Source of the DNA: Anaerosacchariphilus polymeriproducens
Lineage (GTDB): Bacteria > Bacillota > Clostridia > Lachnospirales > Lachnospiraceae
DNA: 64,000 bases
Reading direction: 5' to 3'
Assembly (NCBI RefSeq): GCF_003363435.1
Contig: NZ_QRCT01000010.1
Location: 1 to 64,000, forward strand
Shown here: piece by piece, positions 45,713 through 55,612 of the stretch
Position numbering within the stretch: the first letter of the stretch is position 1
Layout of the letters: each line of letters opens with the position of its first letter
Position numbers and translations under genes: made by a program
The notes under the pieces: generated by a model
The model's input: only the letters and a program-made list of their open reading frames with translations
Database searches by the model: none
What the model was told of the DNA's origin: nothing

Positions 45713-47257
45713 TTAAACCGTCTTCATTAACAAAGATTTTCCAGTCATTTCTTTTGGTTGTTCCATTCCCATCATTTCAATCATAGTAGGTGCAATATCT
45801 GCTAAACAACCGTCTTCTCTAAGTTTATACTCTTTGTCATAATTTACTAAAATAAAAGGTACCTGATTCGTTGTATGTGCAGTAAACGGTTCTGCTGTAT
45901 CATAATCTACTAACTGTTCTGCATTTCCATGATCTGCACAGATAAACATTTGACCATCTACTTCTTTTAATGCATCCATCACTCTGCCTAAACAATTATC
46001 AACTGCTTCAATCGCTGCAATAGCTGCCGCTTCAATCCCTGTATGTCCTACCATATCAGGGTTCGCAAAATTAACAATAATAACATCATATTCTTTTGAT
46101 TTCATTGCTTCAATCGTTTTGTCTGCTACTTCACATGCACTCATTTCCGGTTGTAAATCATAGGTCGCAACTTTAGGAGATTTGACCAGAATACGAGTTT
46201 CTCCTTTATTTGGTTCTTCTATTCCACCATTAAAGAAGAATGTAACATGTGCATATTTTTCTGTTTCTGCAATTCTGGCTTGTTTTAATCCATGGGCAGC
46301 AAGGAATTCTCCAAGTGTATTCTTAATCTCTACTTTATGAAAAGCTACATATTTATTTGTTATACTGATATCATATTCTGTAAAGCATACATATGTAAGC
46401 TTTAATCTTTGTTCTCTTTTGAAGCCTTCAAAATTATCATCACAAAATGCTCTTGTAATTTCTCTTGCTCTGTCAGGTCTGAAGTTAAAGAATATGATTG
46501 AATCATTTTCTTTAATAGTCGCAACAGGTTTACCATCTTTTTCAATGACTGTTGGAAGTACAAACTCATCATATACTTCGTTATCATAAGATTTTTGGAT
46601 TGCATCCACTGCATCAGAAGCTTTCACTCCTTCTCCATCCACTAAAGCATGATATGCCTTCTCGACTCTATCCCAACGATTATCTCTATCCATAGCATAG
46701 TAACGACCAGCTACAGATGCAACTTCCCCTACGCCGATTTCATTCATTTTATCAATTAATTCCTGAACAAAGTCCTTTCCTGACTGAGGTGCTGTATCAC
46801 GACCGTCTAAGAAACAATGTACATATACTTTATCTAAATTATTCCGTTTTGCAAGTTCCAATAATCCATAAATATGAGTATTATGACTATGAACACCGCC
46901 ATTTGATACTAAACCATAAAGATGAAGCGCAGATTTGTTTGCTTTTGCATTATTCACAGCAGTCAATAAAGCTTCATTTTCAAAAAAATCTCCATCACTA
47001 ATTGACTTTGTAATTCTTGTCAATTCTTGATATACAATTCTACCGGCACCCATATTTAAATGTCCTACTTCAGAATTACCCATTTGTCCTTCCGGTAATC
47101 CTACGGAAAGTCCGGATGCATTTCCTTTAACCCAGGGATATTCCTCCATCAGCTTATCCATAACTGGTTTCTTAGCCAATGCAATGGCATTTCCTTCTTT
47201 TTTCGAATTCAATCCATATCCATCTAGAATCATTAAAACAGTTGGTCTTTTACTCAT
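45713..47257 (-). CDS. gpmI: 2,3-bisphosphoglycerate-independent phosphoglycerate mutase
   Basis: Interconverts 3- and 2-phosphoglycerate using two metal ions. The 514 residues are standard. Asp12 is in LDGYGL, the phospho-acceptor Ser62 in MGNSEVGHLN, with HNTHIYG, GRDTAP, DRDNRW and ADHGNAE in the expected order. It has its own promoter (47312-47340) and terminator. Confidence 0.98.
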   Translation of the reverse strand: MSKRPTVLMILDGYGLNSKKEGNAIALAKKPVMDKLMEEYPWVKGNASGLSVGLPEGQMGNSEVGHLNMGAGRIVYQELTRITKSISDGDFFENEALLTAVNNAKANKSALHLYGLVSNGGVHSHNTHIYGLLELAKRNNLDKVYVHCFLDGRDTAPQSGKDFVQELIDKMNEIGVGEVASVAGRYYAMDRDNRWDRVEKAYHALVDGEGVKASDAVDAIQKSYDNEVYDEFVLPTVIEKDGKPVATIKENDSIIFFNFRPDRAREITRAFCDDNFEGFKREQRLKLTYVCFTEYDISITNKYVAFHKVEIKNTLGEFLAAHGLKQARIAETEKYAHVTFFFNGGIEEPNKGETRILVKSPKVATYDLQPEMSACEVADKTIEAMKSKEYDVIIVNFANPDMVGHTGIEAAAIAAIEAVDNCLGRVMDALKEVDGQMFICADHGNAEQLVDYDTAEPFTAHTTNQVPFILVNYDKEYKLREDGCLADIAPTMIEMMGMEQPKEMTGKSLLMKTV

Positions 47258-47311
47258 TTTTTTACTCCTTTATCTAAACATTCATTTTGTTATAATTTTC
47301 ACAGCAACTAA

Positions 47312-47340
47312 ATTATAGCCTTTTTTTCTAATGTTTGCAA
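47312..47340 (-). promoter_or_regulatory. gpmI promoter
   Basis: Minus strand TTGCAA (47340-47335), 17 bases, perfect TATAAT (47317-47312). Confidence 0.78.
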
Positions 47341-47342
47341 CA

Positions 47343-48713
47343 TTATTCTTCATTCAAAGAGTCAATTACTGTTGATTTTCTCCACTTATTTGAAAAATAA
47401 TACCAGAGTGTCAACAGCATTGCCCCAAAGGAAGCAACAGGCGCTCCCAGTCCTACACCGCTTAATCCCATTTGAAATAAGAGACCAAATATAATGCATG
47501 CGGGTATACGTAAACCGACTGACGATAAGATACTGTTAATCAGTGAAAATGTCGTATGTCCAGCACCAATAAATAAACCATTTAATCCAAAAATGATTGG
47601 TACAAATATATAATCAAAACTATAAGTACGTATATATGTAACACCGCAGTCTATCATTGCTTGATTGTCTCTATCAAAAATCTTTAGAATCGGTTCTGGA
47701 AAAATCATTACAACAGCAAAAATAACCCAGCTTATACCTATTGCAATCAACGTTCCAACTTTAAATGTTTTCTCAACCCTATCCCATCGGTTTGCTCCAA
47801 TATTCTGTGCACACATCGCAGAAATAGAAGAACTCATGGCTATAGCGGGCAGTATTGCAAATCCATTAATCTTAGCAACTACTCCAACTGCTGCTGAAGC
47901 ATTGACACCTCCAATGATGTTTACTAATGCTGTTAAAAATAAAAATGATACACCAACAATTCCATTTTGTATCGCATTAGGTAAACCGACTTTTATTAAT
48001 TTAATCATTCTGTCTTTATACAGACGAAAAGATTTTATTTTAAAATCAAATAGGAATTTATTCTTTATTAAATATATAATACATAATATCATACTTAATG
48101 CTTGTGAAATAACAGTAGCAATCGCTGCCCCTAAGGCCGCCATATGAAAGACAGCAACAAATACTATATCTAATATTATATTTGTAATACATGCTATTAA
48201 AACAAAATAGAACGGCCTTTTACTATCTCCCATACCACGCATAATCGCACTTAAAGCATTATAGCCGAATATAAAAACAATTCCAATAACAGTAACTAAT
48301 AAATATCGATTGCTTTCCTGATAAGATTCTGATGGTGTCTGTAAAAGATTTAAAATAGGTTCTTTCAACAGCAACATAATAATCGTAATTCCAACAGCAG
48401 CTAATAATAATGTCGTAAGTAAAGTAGCTATGCTTTCTTTCACTGCTTCTCTGTCTTTGGCACCTAAATATTGAGCTACTAAAACAGTACCTCCTGTACA
48501 AAGACCTGCAATTATATTTGTCAAAATAAAAGTAATCTGTCCTCCTATTGTAACTCCTGACAGACTATTGGTTCCACTAAAATTTCCTACAATCAGCATA
48601 TCTGCCACATTATAAAGTGATTGTATTAAATTTGATATCAAAAACGGAAAAGAAAACCAAAATAACTGTTTGACTACATTTCCTTCTGATAAATTGTTTT
48701 CAAGGTTACTCAT
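47343..48713 (-). CDS. MATE-family efflux transporter
   Basis: A 456-residue cation-coupled drug or metabolite exporter with 12 membrane helices and family patterns SFPFLISNLIQSLYNVADMLIVG at the start and AIMRGMGDSKRP in the middle. Substrate not predictable. The start could be the ATG at 48713 (GGA seven bases before) or a GTG 12 bases upstream. It follows topB by about 45 bases in the same direction. Confidence 0.92.
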   Translation of the reverse strand: MSNLENNLSEGNVVKQLFWFSFPFLISNLIQSLYNVADMLIVGNFSGTNSLSGVTIGGQITFILTNIIAGLCTGGTVLVAQYLGAKDREAVKESIATLLTTLLLAAVGITIIMLLLKEPILNLLQTPSESYQESNRYLLVTVIGIVFIFGYNALSAIMRGMGDSKRPFYFVLIACITNIILDIVFVAVFHMAALGAAIATVISQALSMILCIIYLIKNKFLFDFKIKSFRLYKDRMIKLIKVGLPNAIQNGIVGVSFLFLTALVNIIGGVNASAAVGVVAKINGFAILPAIAMSSSISAMCAQNIGANRWDRVEKTFKVGTLIAIGISWVIFAVVMIFPEPILKIFDRDNQAMIDCGVTYIRTYSFDYIFVPIIFGLNGLFIGAGHTTFSLINSILSSVGLRIPACIIFGLLFQMGLSGVGLGAPVASFGAMLLTLWYYFSNKWRKSTVIDSLNEE

Positions 48714-48758
48714 TGTTTTTTCCACACTTTCTTTCGTTCATATATTAGATAATTATTC

Positions 48759-50936
48759 CTATTTCATCCTTTTTAAAGCATCCGCAAATGCATTATTAAT
48801 AGGCTCATCTTTTTGCTTATTTAGATATCGTTTTACATCCTTTTTCGATACACCAGCGCCTTCTTTCTTTCGCCTCTCTTGAAATTTGGATAGACGTTCT
48901 TTATGACCACACACACATACAAATAATCCTTCATCTTTGTTTCCTACCATCTCCATTTTTTTATGGCAGACCGGACATCTGGCATTTGTTATTCTTGATA
49001 TCGTCTCTCTGTACCCACAATTTCTATCTTGACAAACTAACATTTTAGAATTTTTACCATTTACTTTTAACAAACGTTTTCCGCATTGAGGACAGATTTT
49101 ATTTGTTAAATTATCATGTCTAAAAATACCTTCTGCAAACTTTATCTGCTCAATAATATTTAAAGTATATGTTCTTATTTCATTCATAAAAATAGAACTC
49201 TTTAATTGTCCTTTTGCAATTTGAGAAAAATTCATTTCCCACTTTGCTGTTAGTTCTGGCTTTTTCAAATCTTCCGGTACTAAATCAAGTAATTGTTTTC
49301 CTTTTGAAGTCACGCTGATCTCTTCACCCTTTTTTTCTATAAAAAAGCTAGAAAATAATTTATCAATAATATCAGCTCTGGTGGCTACTGTTCCTAAACC
49401 GCCCGTCTCACCTAATGTTTTAGCCATTTGTTGATCCTTGCATTCCATATATTTAATGGGATTTTCCATAGCAGAAAGCAATGTAGCTTCATTAAATTTA
49501 GCCGGTGGTTTCGTTTGACCTTCCGACAATTTAACTTTTACTTCTTTCAAGGTTTGCCCCTCTTCTACCAAAGGGAGTTTCTGTTCTTTTAATCCTTTCG
49601 GTTCTTCTATCTCATCGTCTTCAATACTATGATAAACTTCTTTCCATCCATTTTTTATAATAACATTTCCTTTCGCATAAAATTTTTCTCCACAAATTAC
49701 ACCTATCAAAACGGTCTCTACATACTCACATGGAGGATACAATACAGCTAAAAAACGTTTTACTACAAGATCATATAGTTTTTTCTCTTCATTTGTCATA
49801 TGGATAAATTCAGGATATTGTTCTGTTGGTATAATTGCATGATGGTCCGATACTTTACTATTGTTAACAAATGCTTTTTTACCTTCTATTGGTCGACTTT
49901 TAAGTAAATTACCTGCCATTTTTTTATAAGGCCCGATGGCACAAGCTCTTATCCTTTCTTCTAATGTTTCCACTATATCTGTTGTAATATATCTGGAATC
50001 TGTTCGGGGATAAGTTAAAACTTTATGATTTTCATAAAGGCGCTGAAGAATATTTAAAGTTTCTTTAGCCGAATATCCAAACCGTTTATTTGCCTCGCGC
50101 TGAAGTTCTGTTAAATCATAAAGTAACGGTGCATAACTTTTTTTATCTTTTTTATCTACTTTAATAATATTTATAGAATCCTCTTTTATCTTATTTAAAA
50201 TCTCTTCCATTCTCTCTTTTGAAAATGAACGATAACTTCCGCTTTTTTCATCTCGCCAGGTAAACACAATTCCATTTGATTGAACAGTTATCCCATAATA
50301 TGTTTCAGGTTTAAAATTTTTAATCTCGTTTTCTCTTTTAGCAATCATAGAGAGAGTCGGCGTCTGAACTCTTCCACAAGATAATTGTGCATTGTATTTA
50401 CATGTCAATGCACGCGTAGCATTCAAACCTACCAGCCAGTCAGCTTCTGCCCTTGCAACCGCAGCATAATATAAATTCTCATATTCTTTCGCACTTTTTA
50501 GTTTAGAAAAACCTTCTTTTATCGCTTTATCGGTTACTGATGATATCCATAGACGCTTACAAGGTTTTTGATTCTTTGCTTTTTCAAGGATCCATCTTGC
50601 AACAAGTTCACCCTCACGACCTGCATCTGTAGCGATGACTATATTCTCAATATCTTTTCGATGTATTAATTGTTTCACTACTCCATATTGCTTGGCAGTC
50701 TGTTTGATAACTTCAATCTCAAATTTATTTGGCATAATCGGAATATCTTCCATTTTCCATACTTTATATTTCTTATCATAATTTTCAGGCGCTGCCAAAG
50801 TTACTAAATGTCCTAATCCCCATGTGACAACATATCGATTCCCTTCGATACATCCATTTTGTTTCTTAGTACAATTTAATACTCTTGCTATATCTCTGCC
50901 CACTGAGGGCTTTTCTGCTATTACTAATGTTTTCAT
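48759..50936 (-). CDS. topB: DNA topoisomerase III (type IA)
   Basis: Relaxes negative supercoils and separates linked DNA through a 5'-phosphotyrosine. The 725 residues have the TOPRIM start LVIAEKPSVGRD, DAGREGE (104-110), SCGRVQTP (186-193) and catalytic Tyr309 in LTYPRTDSRY. The C-terminus has two Cys4-type zinc-binding segments (CPQCGK...CQDRNC and CPVCHKK...CVCGH, about 640-695). AGGAGT precedes the ATG. Confidence 0.96.
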   Translation of the reverse strand: MKTLVIAEKPSVGRDIARVLNCTKKQNGCIEGNRYVVTWGLGHLVTLAAPENYDKKYKVWKMEDIPIMPNKFEIEVIKQTAKQYGVVKQLIHRKDIENIVIATDAGREGELVARWILEKAKNQKPCKRLWISSVTDKAIKEGFSKLKSAKEYENLYYAAVARAEADWLVGLNATRALTCKYNAQLSCGRVQTPTLSMIAKRENEIKNFKPETYYGITVQSNGIVFTWRDEKSGSYRSFSKERMEEILNKIKEDSINIIKVDKKDKKSYAPLLYDLTELQREANKRFGYSAKETLNILQRLYENHKVLTYPRTDSRYITTDIVETLEERIRACAIGPYKKMAGNLLKSRPIEGKKAFVNNSKVSDHHAIIPTEQYPEFIHMTNEEKKLYDLVVKRFLAVLYPPCEYVETVLIGVICGEKFYAKGNVIIKNGWKEVYHSIEDDEIEEPKGLKEQKLPLVEEGQTLKEVKVKLSEGQTKPPAKFNEATLLSAMENPIKYMECKDQQMAKTLGETGGLGTVATRADIIDKLFSSFFIEKKGEEISVTSKGKQLLDLVPEDLKKPELTAKWEMNFSQIAKGQLKSSIFMNEIRTYTLNIIEQIKFAEGIFRHDNLTNKICPQCGKRLLKVNGKNSKMLVCQDRNCGYRETISRITNARCPVCHKKMEMVGNKDEGLFVCVCGHKERLSKFQERRKKEGAGVSKKDVKRYLNKQKDEPINNAFADALKRMK

Positions 50937-50961
50937 TATTCTACTCCTATAAATAAATGAA

Positions 50962-50980
50962 CCCCTTCATGATGAAGGAG
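50962..50980 (-). terminator. Weak hairpin between coaBC and topB
   Basis: Minus strand CTCCTTCA/TGAAGGGG, eight pairs (one G-U), three-base loop, followed only by TTCATTTATTTAT. Possibly a leaky terminator. Confidence 0.4.
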
Positions 50981-50999
50981 CCATCGAAGATTGTTATCC

Positions 51000-52193
51000 T
51001 TAATTTAATCTGTTAATAATTTCGGTCAGAATCTGATTTGCTACTTCTTCCTTTGATAGAAGCGGAAGTTCCTTTTCCATATCGTTTGCAACTAAGGTCA
51101 CTTTATTCGTATCTGTTCCAAATCCTGCACCCTGTTCTTTCAGATTATTGGCTACAATCATATCCAAATTCTTTTTGACCAATTTCTGTCTGGAATTTTC
51201 GAGCATATTTTCTGTTTCCATAGAAAAACCACATAAGAATTGATGTTTCTTTTTTTCTTTTCCTAATTGTAATAAAATATCTTGTGTTCTTTCTAATTGG
51301 AGTTCCATATCAATATCTGTTTTTTTCGTCTTCTCTTGACTGACATGACTAGGTCGGTAATCAGCAACTGCTGCTGCTTTGATAATGATATCCTGATTAT
51401 CGGACTCTGCTTTCACAGCCTGAAACATATCCTGCGCAGATTTTATTGGAATCACTTTTACGTAAGGAGGAGTCTGTATTGATGTCGGTCCACTAATTAA
51501 AGTAACATTCGCTCCTCTCAACATCGCCATTTTAGCAATTGCATATCCCATTTTTCCGGTTGAATAATTACTGATAAACCTTACCGGGTCAATAGCCTCT
51601 TGCGTAGGTCCTGCAGTAATTAATACATTCTTACCTTTAAAATCTTTTTCAAAAGCTATTTCCTTTAAAATAGCTTCAACTAAGTCTTCCGGTTCTGCCA
51701 TTTTTCCTTTTCCAATATCCCTGCAGGCCAACAAGCCTATTTGAGAATCTATTACTCCATATCCGTAATCCTGCAATTTTTTTATATTATCTTGAACAAT
51801 AGGATTTTCATACATATTCGTATTCATTGCCGGTGCTATCAGTTTTTTGCAATTGCATGCCATAACAGTTGTCGTCAACATGTCATCTGCTATACCAAAA
51901 GCTAATTTTCCAATTACATTAGCTGATGCTGGAGCTATTATAACTAGATCAGCTTTCTTGGCCAATCCTACATGATTGACATGAAATTCAAAATTGCGAT
52001 CAAAAGTATCTACAAGGCATTTATGATTCGTAAGTGTTTCAAACGTAATTGGATTAATAAATTGTGTTGCATTTTGTGTCATTATAACATGTACCTGTGC
52101 CTGCATCTTAATTAAAAGACTTACTAAATTTGCAGATTTATAAGCTGCAATACTTCCGGTAACACCAAGTACTATCGTTTTATCTCTTAACAT
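51000..52193 (-). CDS. coaBC: Bifunctional phosphopantothenoylcysteine decarboxylase / phosphopantothenate-cysteine ligase
   Basis: Two steps of coenzyme A synthesis in one protein of 397 residues. The flavin CoaC domain (1-180) has GSIAAYK, His74 in HVNHVGL, PAMNTNMY and the substrate flap CRDIGKGK. The CoaB domain (190-397) has ITAGPTQEAIDPVRFISN, STGKMG, AAAVADYRP and the closing Lys-rich segment. It follows panD by 23 bases, so pantothenate and CoA synthesis are transcribed together. Confidence 0.96.
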   Translation of the reverse strand: MLRDKTIVLGVTGSIAAYKSANLVSLLIKMQAQVHVIMTQNATQFINPITFETLTNHKCLVDTFDRNFEFHVNHVGLAKKADLVIIAPASANVIGKLAFGIADDMLTTTVMACNCKKLIAPAMNTNMYENPIVQDNIKKLQDYGYGVIDSQIGLLACRDIGKGKMAEPEDLVEAILKEIAFEKDFKGKNVLITAGPTQEAIDPVRFISNYSTGKMGYAIAKMAMLRGANVTLISGPTSIQTPPYVKVIPIKSAQDMFQAVKAESDNQDIIIKAAAVADYRPSHVSQEKTKKTDIDMELQLERTQDILLQLGKEKKKHQFLCGFSMETENMLENSRQKLVKKNLDMIVANNLKEQGAGFGTDTNKVTLVANDMEKELPLLSKEEVANQILTEIINRLN

Positions 52194-52216
52194 TTATCCA
52201 CTCCCTTTTGCTGGTA

Positions 52217-52606
52217 TTACAAGTCTTTCAATAATCCGTGCTTCTCATAATTTGTAACACGAACAATATGATTTTTATCATCTACAAAGACCACATTAGG
52301 TTTTAATGTTTTTGCTTCTTCCTGATCAACATTGGCATAACACATAATTATAATTTTGTCATTTACTGAAACACAGCGGGCTGCTGCTCCATTTAAACAA
52401 ATCAATCCGCTTCCACGTTCTCCTGCGATGGTATATGTTTCAAACCGGCTGCCATTGTTAATATCAACAATCTGCACCTGTTCATATTCTAAAATTCCGG
52501 CTGCGTCCAATAAATCTTCATCTATTGTAATGCTGCCTACATAATCTAATTCTGCTTGAACTACTGTTGCTCTATGAATTTTTCCTTTTAACATTGTAAA
52601 TTGCAC
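52217..52606 (-). CDS. panD: Aspartate 1-decarboxylase precursor
   Basis: Makes beta-alanine from aspartate, using a pyruvoyl group formed by self-cleavage. The 129-residue protein has the cleavage site Gly24-Ser25 in DYVGSITID and [11 protein letters not shown] and GAAAR around the active site. The GTG at 52606 is chosen: AGAGGAG lies eight bases before, and the N-terminus [15 protein letters not shown] then matches the family, with Ser at its usual position 25. Confidence 0.97.
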   Translation of the reverse strand: MQFTMLKGKIHRATVVQAELDYVGSITIDEDLLDAAGILEYEQVQIVDINNGSRFETYTIAGERGSGLICLNGAAARCVSVNDKIIIMCYANVDQEEAKTLKPNVVFVDDKNHIVRVTNYEKHGLLKDL

Positions 52607-52623
52607 AACGAAATCTCCTCTCA

Positions 52624-53466
52624 CTATATTTCAAAGATAAAATTATCAATTAATCTGGTTTTACCTATATAGACAGCTAGCGCTGCCAATACAGTCTTTT
52701 CAATTCTTTCTACAGGCTGCATCGTTAATCCATCTACAATCTTTACATAGTCTATTTTTGCTAATGGTTCTGATTCAATTTTGGCTATCATCGTCTCTTT
52801 TATAAGAGTTGCGTCCTTCTCTCCATTCAGAACTAACTCTTCTCCTATTTTAACAGCTTGACTCAATACTAAGGCAGCTACTCTTTCTTCTTTATTTAAG
52901 TAAGTATTTCTCGAACTTTTTGCCAGACCATCACGCTCTCTAATAATTGGACATCCTATTACTTCAACATCTATATTTAGGTCTTCTACCATTTGTTTTA
53001 TAATTGCTAACTGCTGTGCATCCTTTTGACCGAAATAAGCTCTGTCCGGTTGTACAATATGAAATAATTTGGAAACTACTGTACATACCCCACGAAAATG
53101 AACCGGTCTGCTTTTACCGCATAATTCTTCCGTCAGTATTGACATATCTACATAAGTGCAAAAACGCTCACTATACATTTCTTTTGGATCCGGATGAAAA
53201 ATTAAATCTACACCTAATGACTCACAATATATTTTATCTTTTTCAAAATCTCTTGGATAATTTGCTAAATCTTCATTAGGTCCAAATTGCATGGGATTTA
53301 CAAAAATACTAACTACGACCTTATCATTTTCTCCCGCTTTTTGAATCAGGCTCCCATGACCTTCATGTAAATATCCCATAGTCGGTACAAATCCTATTGT
53401 TTTTCCTTCGTTTCCCCATTGCTTTATTCTTTCCCGCACTTGGTCGATCGTTGATACAACTTCCAT
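52624..53466 (-). CDS. panC: Pantothenate synthetase (pantoate-beta-alanine ligase)
   Basis: Joins pantoate and beta-alanine with ATP. The 280 residues contain [15 protein letters not shown] (nucleotidyl-transferase HxGH), [28 protein letters not shown] and AKSSRN. The ATG at 53466 is used, with AGGA six bases before; an in-frame TTG lies nine codons upstream. It lies between panB and panD. Confidence 0.97.
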   Translation of the reverse strand: MEVVSTIDQVRERIKQWGNEGKTIGFVPTMGYLHEGHGSLIQKAGENDKVVVSIFVNPMQFGPNEDLANYPRDFEKDKIYCESLGVDLIFHPDPKEMYSERFCTYVDMSILTEELCGKSRPVHFRGVCTVVSKLFHIVQPDRAYFGQKDAQQLAIIKQMVEDLNIDVEVIGCPIIRERDGLAKSSRNTYLNKEERVAALVLSQAVKIGEELVLNGEKDATLIKETMIAKIESEPLAKIDYVKIVDGLTMQPVERIEKTVLAALAVYIGKTRLIDNFIFEI

Positions 53467-53489
53467 TATTTTTCCTCGCTTTTCAATTA

Positions 53490-54317
53490 TCAATACAATT
53501 TATCGATCACTTCATCTGCTATTGCATACTCATGTTCTGCCCCAGGAAATACTTCATCTTTGACTTCTTGAATATATTTATGAAATGCTTCTTTCATAAC
53601 TTTACCAACATCTCCAAAATTCTTAACAAATTTAGGTTTATAGTCAGAGAACATTCCTAACATATCATGATATACCAATACCTGACCGTCACATCCAGCT
53701 CCAGCACCTATTCCTATTGTAGGAATTGTTAAGGATTCCGATATCAATTTCGCTAATTTAGCAGGAACACATTCTAGGACAACGCAAAATGCACCTGCTT
53801 CCTCCACTGCCTTTGCATCTTCTATTAACCTCTTCGCATCTTTTTCTTCTTTTCCCTGTACTTTATAGCCACCAAACGCATGAACAGACTGTGGTGTCAG
53901 ACCAATATGTGCCACGACTGGAATGGATGCTTTCACAATGGCTTTAATTTGAGGCACTATATCTATTCCTCCTTCAAGCTTCACTGCTGCTGCTCCACCT
54001 TCCTTCATAATACGACCTGCATTCACAACAGCATCATAAACGGAAGCCTGATATGACATAAATGGCATATCTGTCACTACCATAGCATCTTTCACTCCTC
54101 TAACTACGGACTTGGTATGGTATATCATATCTTCTACTGTGACCGCTATTGTATTTTCATATCCTAGCATAACATTCCCTAAAGAATCTCCAACTAGAAT
54201 CATATTGATTCCTGCACTATCAATTAATTTTGCCATTGAATAATCATATGCGGTAAGCATTGATATTTTGTCTTTCTTTCTTTTTTGTTCTTGAATTGTT
54301 GTAATTGTATTCTTCAT
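53490..54317 (-). CDS. panB: 3-methyl-2-oxobutanoate hydroxymethyltransferase
   Basis: Makes ketopantoate from 2-ketoisovalerate and methylene-tetrahydrofolate, the first committed step of pantothenate synthesis. The 275 residues have [41 protein letters not shown] and [17 protein letters not shown]. The second of two adjacent ATG codons (54317) has the better spacing to AAAGGAG. Confidence 0.97.
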   Translation of the reverse strand: MKNTITTIQEQKRKKDKISMLTAYDYSMAKLIDSAGINMILVGDSLGNVMLGYENTIAVTVEDMIYHTKSVVRGVKDAMVVTDMPFMSYQASVYDAVVNAGRIMKEGGAAAVKLEGGIDIVPQIKAIVKASIPVVAHIGLTPQSVHAFGGYKVQGKEEKDAKRLIEDAKAVEEAGAFCVVLECVPAKLAKLISESLTIPTIGIGAGAGCDGQVLVYHDMLGMFSDYKPKFVKNFGDVGKVMKEAFHKYIQEVKDEVFPGAEHEYAIADEVIDKLY

Positions 54318-54363
54318 CATATACTCCTTTCACTCACAAAAAAATATCTCGTAATGCCAGGTT

Positions 54364-55215
54364 TCATGCTAACTCATTTTCCATTTCTTCATAATTCAAT
54401 TGAGCATTCTTTTCCATTCCTACTTTAATCAAAATGGTCGATAATCTTTTATAAATTTCTTTTTCTTCTCCTTCCAGCACCTGAAGATGTTTACGGATCG
54501 TTTCAACATCATTCCTCTCAACAGGACCGGTCAGTGAAGAAATCACTCCATTTTCGATAATATGCTCCACATTGTTCTTCATTAAAGGTGCTAACGCACT
54601 AAGAGCCTGTTCTTTTTCAAAACCACATTGCTGCAACAGATTCTGTCCACATGAAGCCAATGCAACTACGAAATTACTCATAAATACTGCTGCAGCATGG
54701 TATTTCGCCTTATCATGTGCCTGAATTATTTGTACTTGATTTCCTAACCTTTGAAACATCTGTTCAAAATAATTCAAATATGTACTACTGCCTTCAATTG
54801 TAAATAGTGCCTGAGAAAGCTCTTTGTAAGAATTACGTTTGCTATGAATAGCAAAGAGCGGGTGGATCGAATAGCCGAATGCCTTACATTGACTAATTTC
54901 CGAAAAGATGGTTGATGCATAAGAACCACTACAATGACAAATAATTTTCCCTTCTATAGACAGCAATTTCATTTCTTCCCATACTTTTGTAATGATTCCG
55001 TCTGGAACGGTAAGAAAGAGTATATCACAATCCTCCACAATATGTTCCACTTCTTTATATACAATTGTATCTGTAAATTCTGCTGCTTCTTTGGCTGAAT
55101 CCGGATTCTTGCTATAATATCCCATAACGCCTTCGTGATTTTCCACTAAATATCTGCCTAAAGAAAATCCTACTTTTCCAGCTCCAATAAATCCTATCTT
55201 TTTACTTATATTCAA
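54364..55215 (-). CDS. panG: Rossmann/DUF2520 oxidoreductase, probable ketopantoate reductase (PanG-like)
   Basis: The 283-residue protein has an N-terminal NAD(P)-binding fold (IGFIGAGKVGFSLGRYL, about 6-22) and a C-terminal DUF2520 helical domain (AKYHAAAVFMSNFVVAL, about 185-201). DUF2520/COG5495 proteins include PanG, a ketopantoate reductase found in bacteria without panE. No panE is near and it is first in the pan operon, which supports this role. The start is TTG at 55215: AGGAGGTGAT lies just before it, while an ATG 13 codons upstream has no such site. The gene name rests on family and context, not on a direct assay. Confidence 0.82.
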   Translation of the reverse strand: MNISKKIGFIGAGKVGFSLGRYLVENHEGVMGYYSKNPDSAKEAAEFTDTIVYKEVEHIVEDCDILFLTVPDGIITKVWEEMKLLSIEGKIICHCSGSYASTIFSEISQCKAFGYSIHPLFAIHSKRNSYKELSQALFTIEGSSTYLNYFEQMFQRLGNQVQIIQAHDKAKYHAAAVFMSNFVVALASCGQNLLQQCGFEKEQALSALAPLMKNNVEHIIENGVISSLTGPVERNDVETIRKHLQVLEGEEKEIYKRLSTILIKVGMEKNAQLNYEEMENELA

Positions 55216-55218
55216 CCG

Positions 55219-55330
55219 ATCACCTCCTATGTCCGGAGGGATTATGAGTCTCATTCCAACTGGATATGAGCTGTCTACATTAATCTAATTACTATTATTA
55301 AGGTATAGTTTCTTTTCGGAATACTATCCG
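55219..55330 (-). promoter_or_regulatory. Structured leader of the pan-coaBC operon (pan-motif-like)
   Basis: Minus-strand RNA can form two stems, each with a single bulged A. The first is GGATAGT (55328-55322) with ACTATACC (55310-55303). The second is CTCATATCCA (55270-55261) with TGGAATGAG (55258-55250). Just before the TTG start, CCTCC (55239-55235) can pair with the GGAGG Shine-Dalgarno (55227-55223). Tandem stems with bulged adenines recall the reported 'pan' RNA motif upstream of panB-type genes; I cannot test the match. Confidence 0.45.
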
Positions 55331-55335
55331 TAAAT

Positions 55336-55364
55336 AATATAACATTTATAAAATATAATGTAAA
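55336..55364 (-). promoter_or_regulatory. Promoter of the pan-coaBC operon
   Basis: Minus strand TTTACA (55364-55359), 17 bases, TATATT (55341-55336), placing the start about 115 bases before the panG-like gene. Confidence 0.7.
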
Positions 55365-55463
55365 CCTTTTCTTAATATTATTTTTCCAATTATTAATTAT
55401 AGAGAAAAATTTTACTAATTGATAAGATTCAATAGGAAAATAGTACTAATTTGGTTTTGGCTA

Positions 55464-55492
55464 TTGCTTTTCTAATGAATTAAGTATATTAT
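55464..55492 (+). promoter_or_regulatory. Promoter for the riboswitch-controlled CAP gene
   Basis: TTGCTT (55464-55469), 17 bases, TATTAT (55487-55492). Transcription would start near 55500, about 10 bases before the first aptamer. AATAGTACTAA (55439-55449) lies upstream, as at the other riboswitch promoter. Confidence 0.72.
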
Positions 55493-55510
55493 AGTACTAA
55501 ATAAAGATTT

Positions 55511-55583
55511 AGCAAACTTGTTGAAAAGCAAGGACGCAAAGCCAAGGGTCTAAACTATCTCAATAGTATGACAGCCGGTTGCC
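55511..55583 (+). promoter_or_regulatory. c-di-GMP-I riboswitch, first copy of second tandem pair
   Basis: AGCAAACTTGTTGAAAAGC followed by AGGACGCAAAGCC, GGGTCTAAAC and ATGACAGCCGGTTGCC: the GEMM-I core with P1 (GCAA/TTGC), the GAAA tetraloop in P2 and its receptor in P3. The P2 arm is almost identical to that of the proximal aptamer at 9385-9446. A probable terminator follows at 55613-55645. Confidence 0.93.
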
Positions 55584-55612
55584 TTCTATTTATTTTATTT
55601 AGTCGTATTCCG

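Noticed and set aside
47665-48147. 160-residue open frame opposite the MATE gene
   Set aside because: It is the antisense shadow of a conserved membrane protein, has no ribosome-binding site and no domain.
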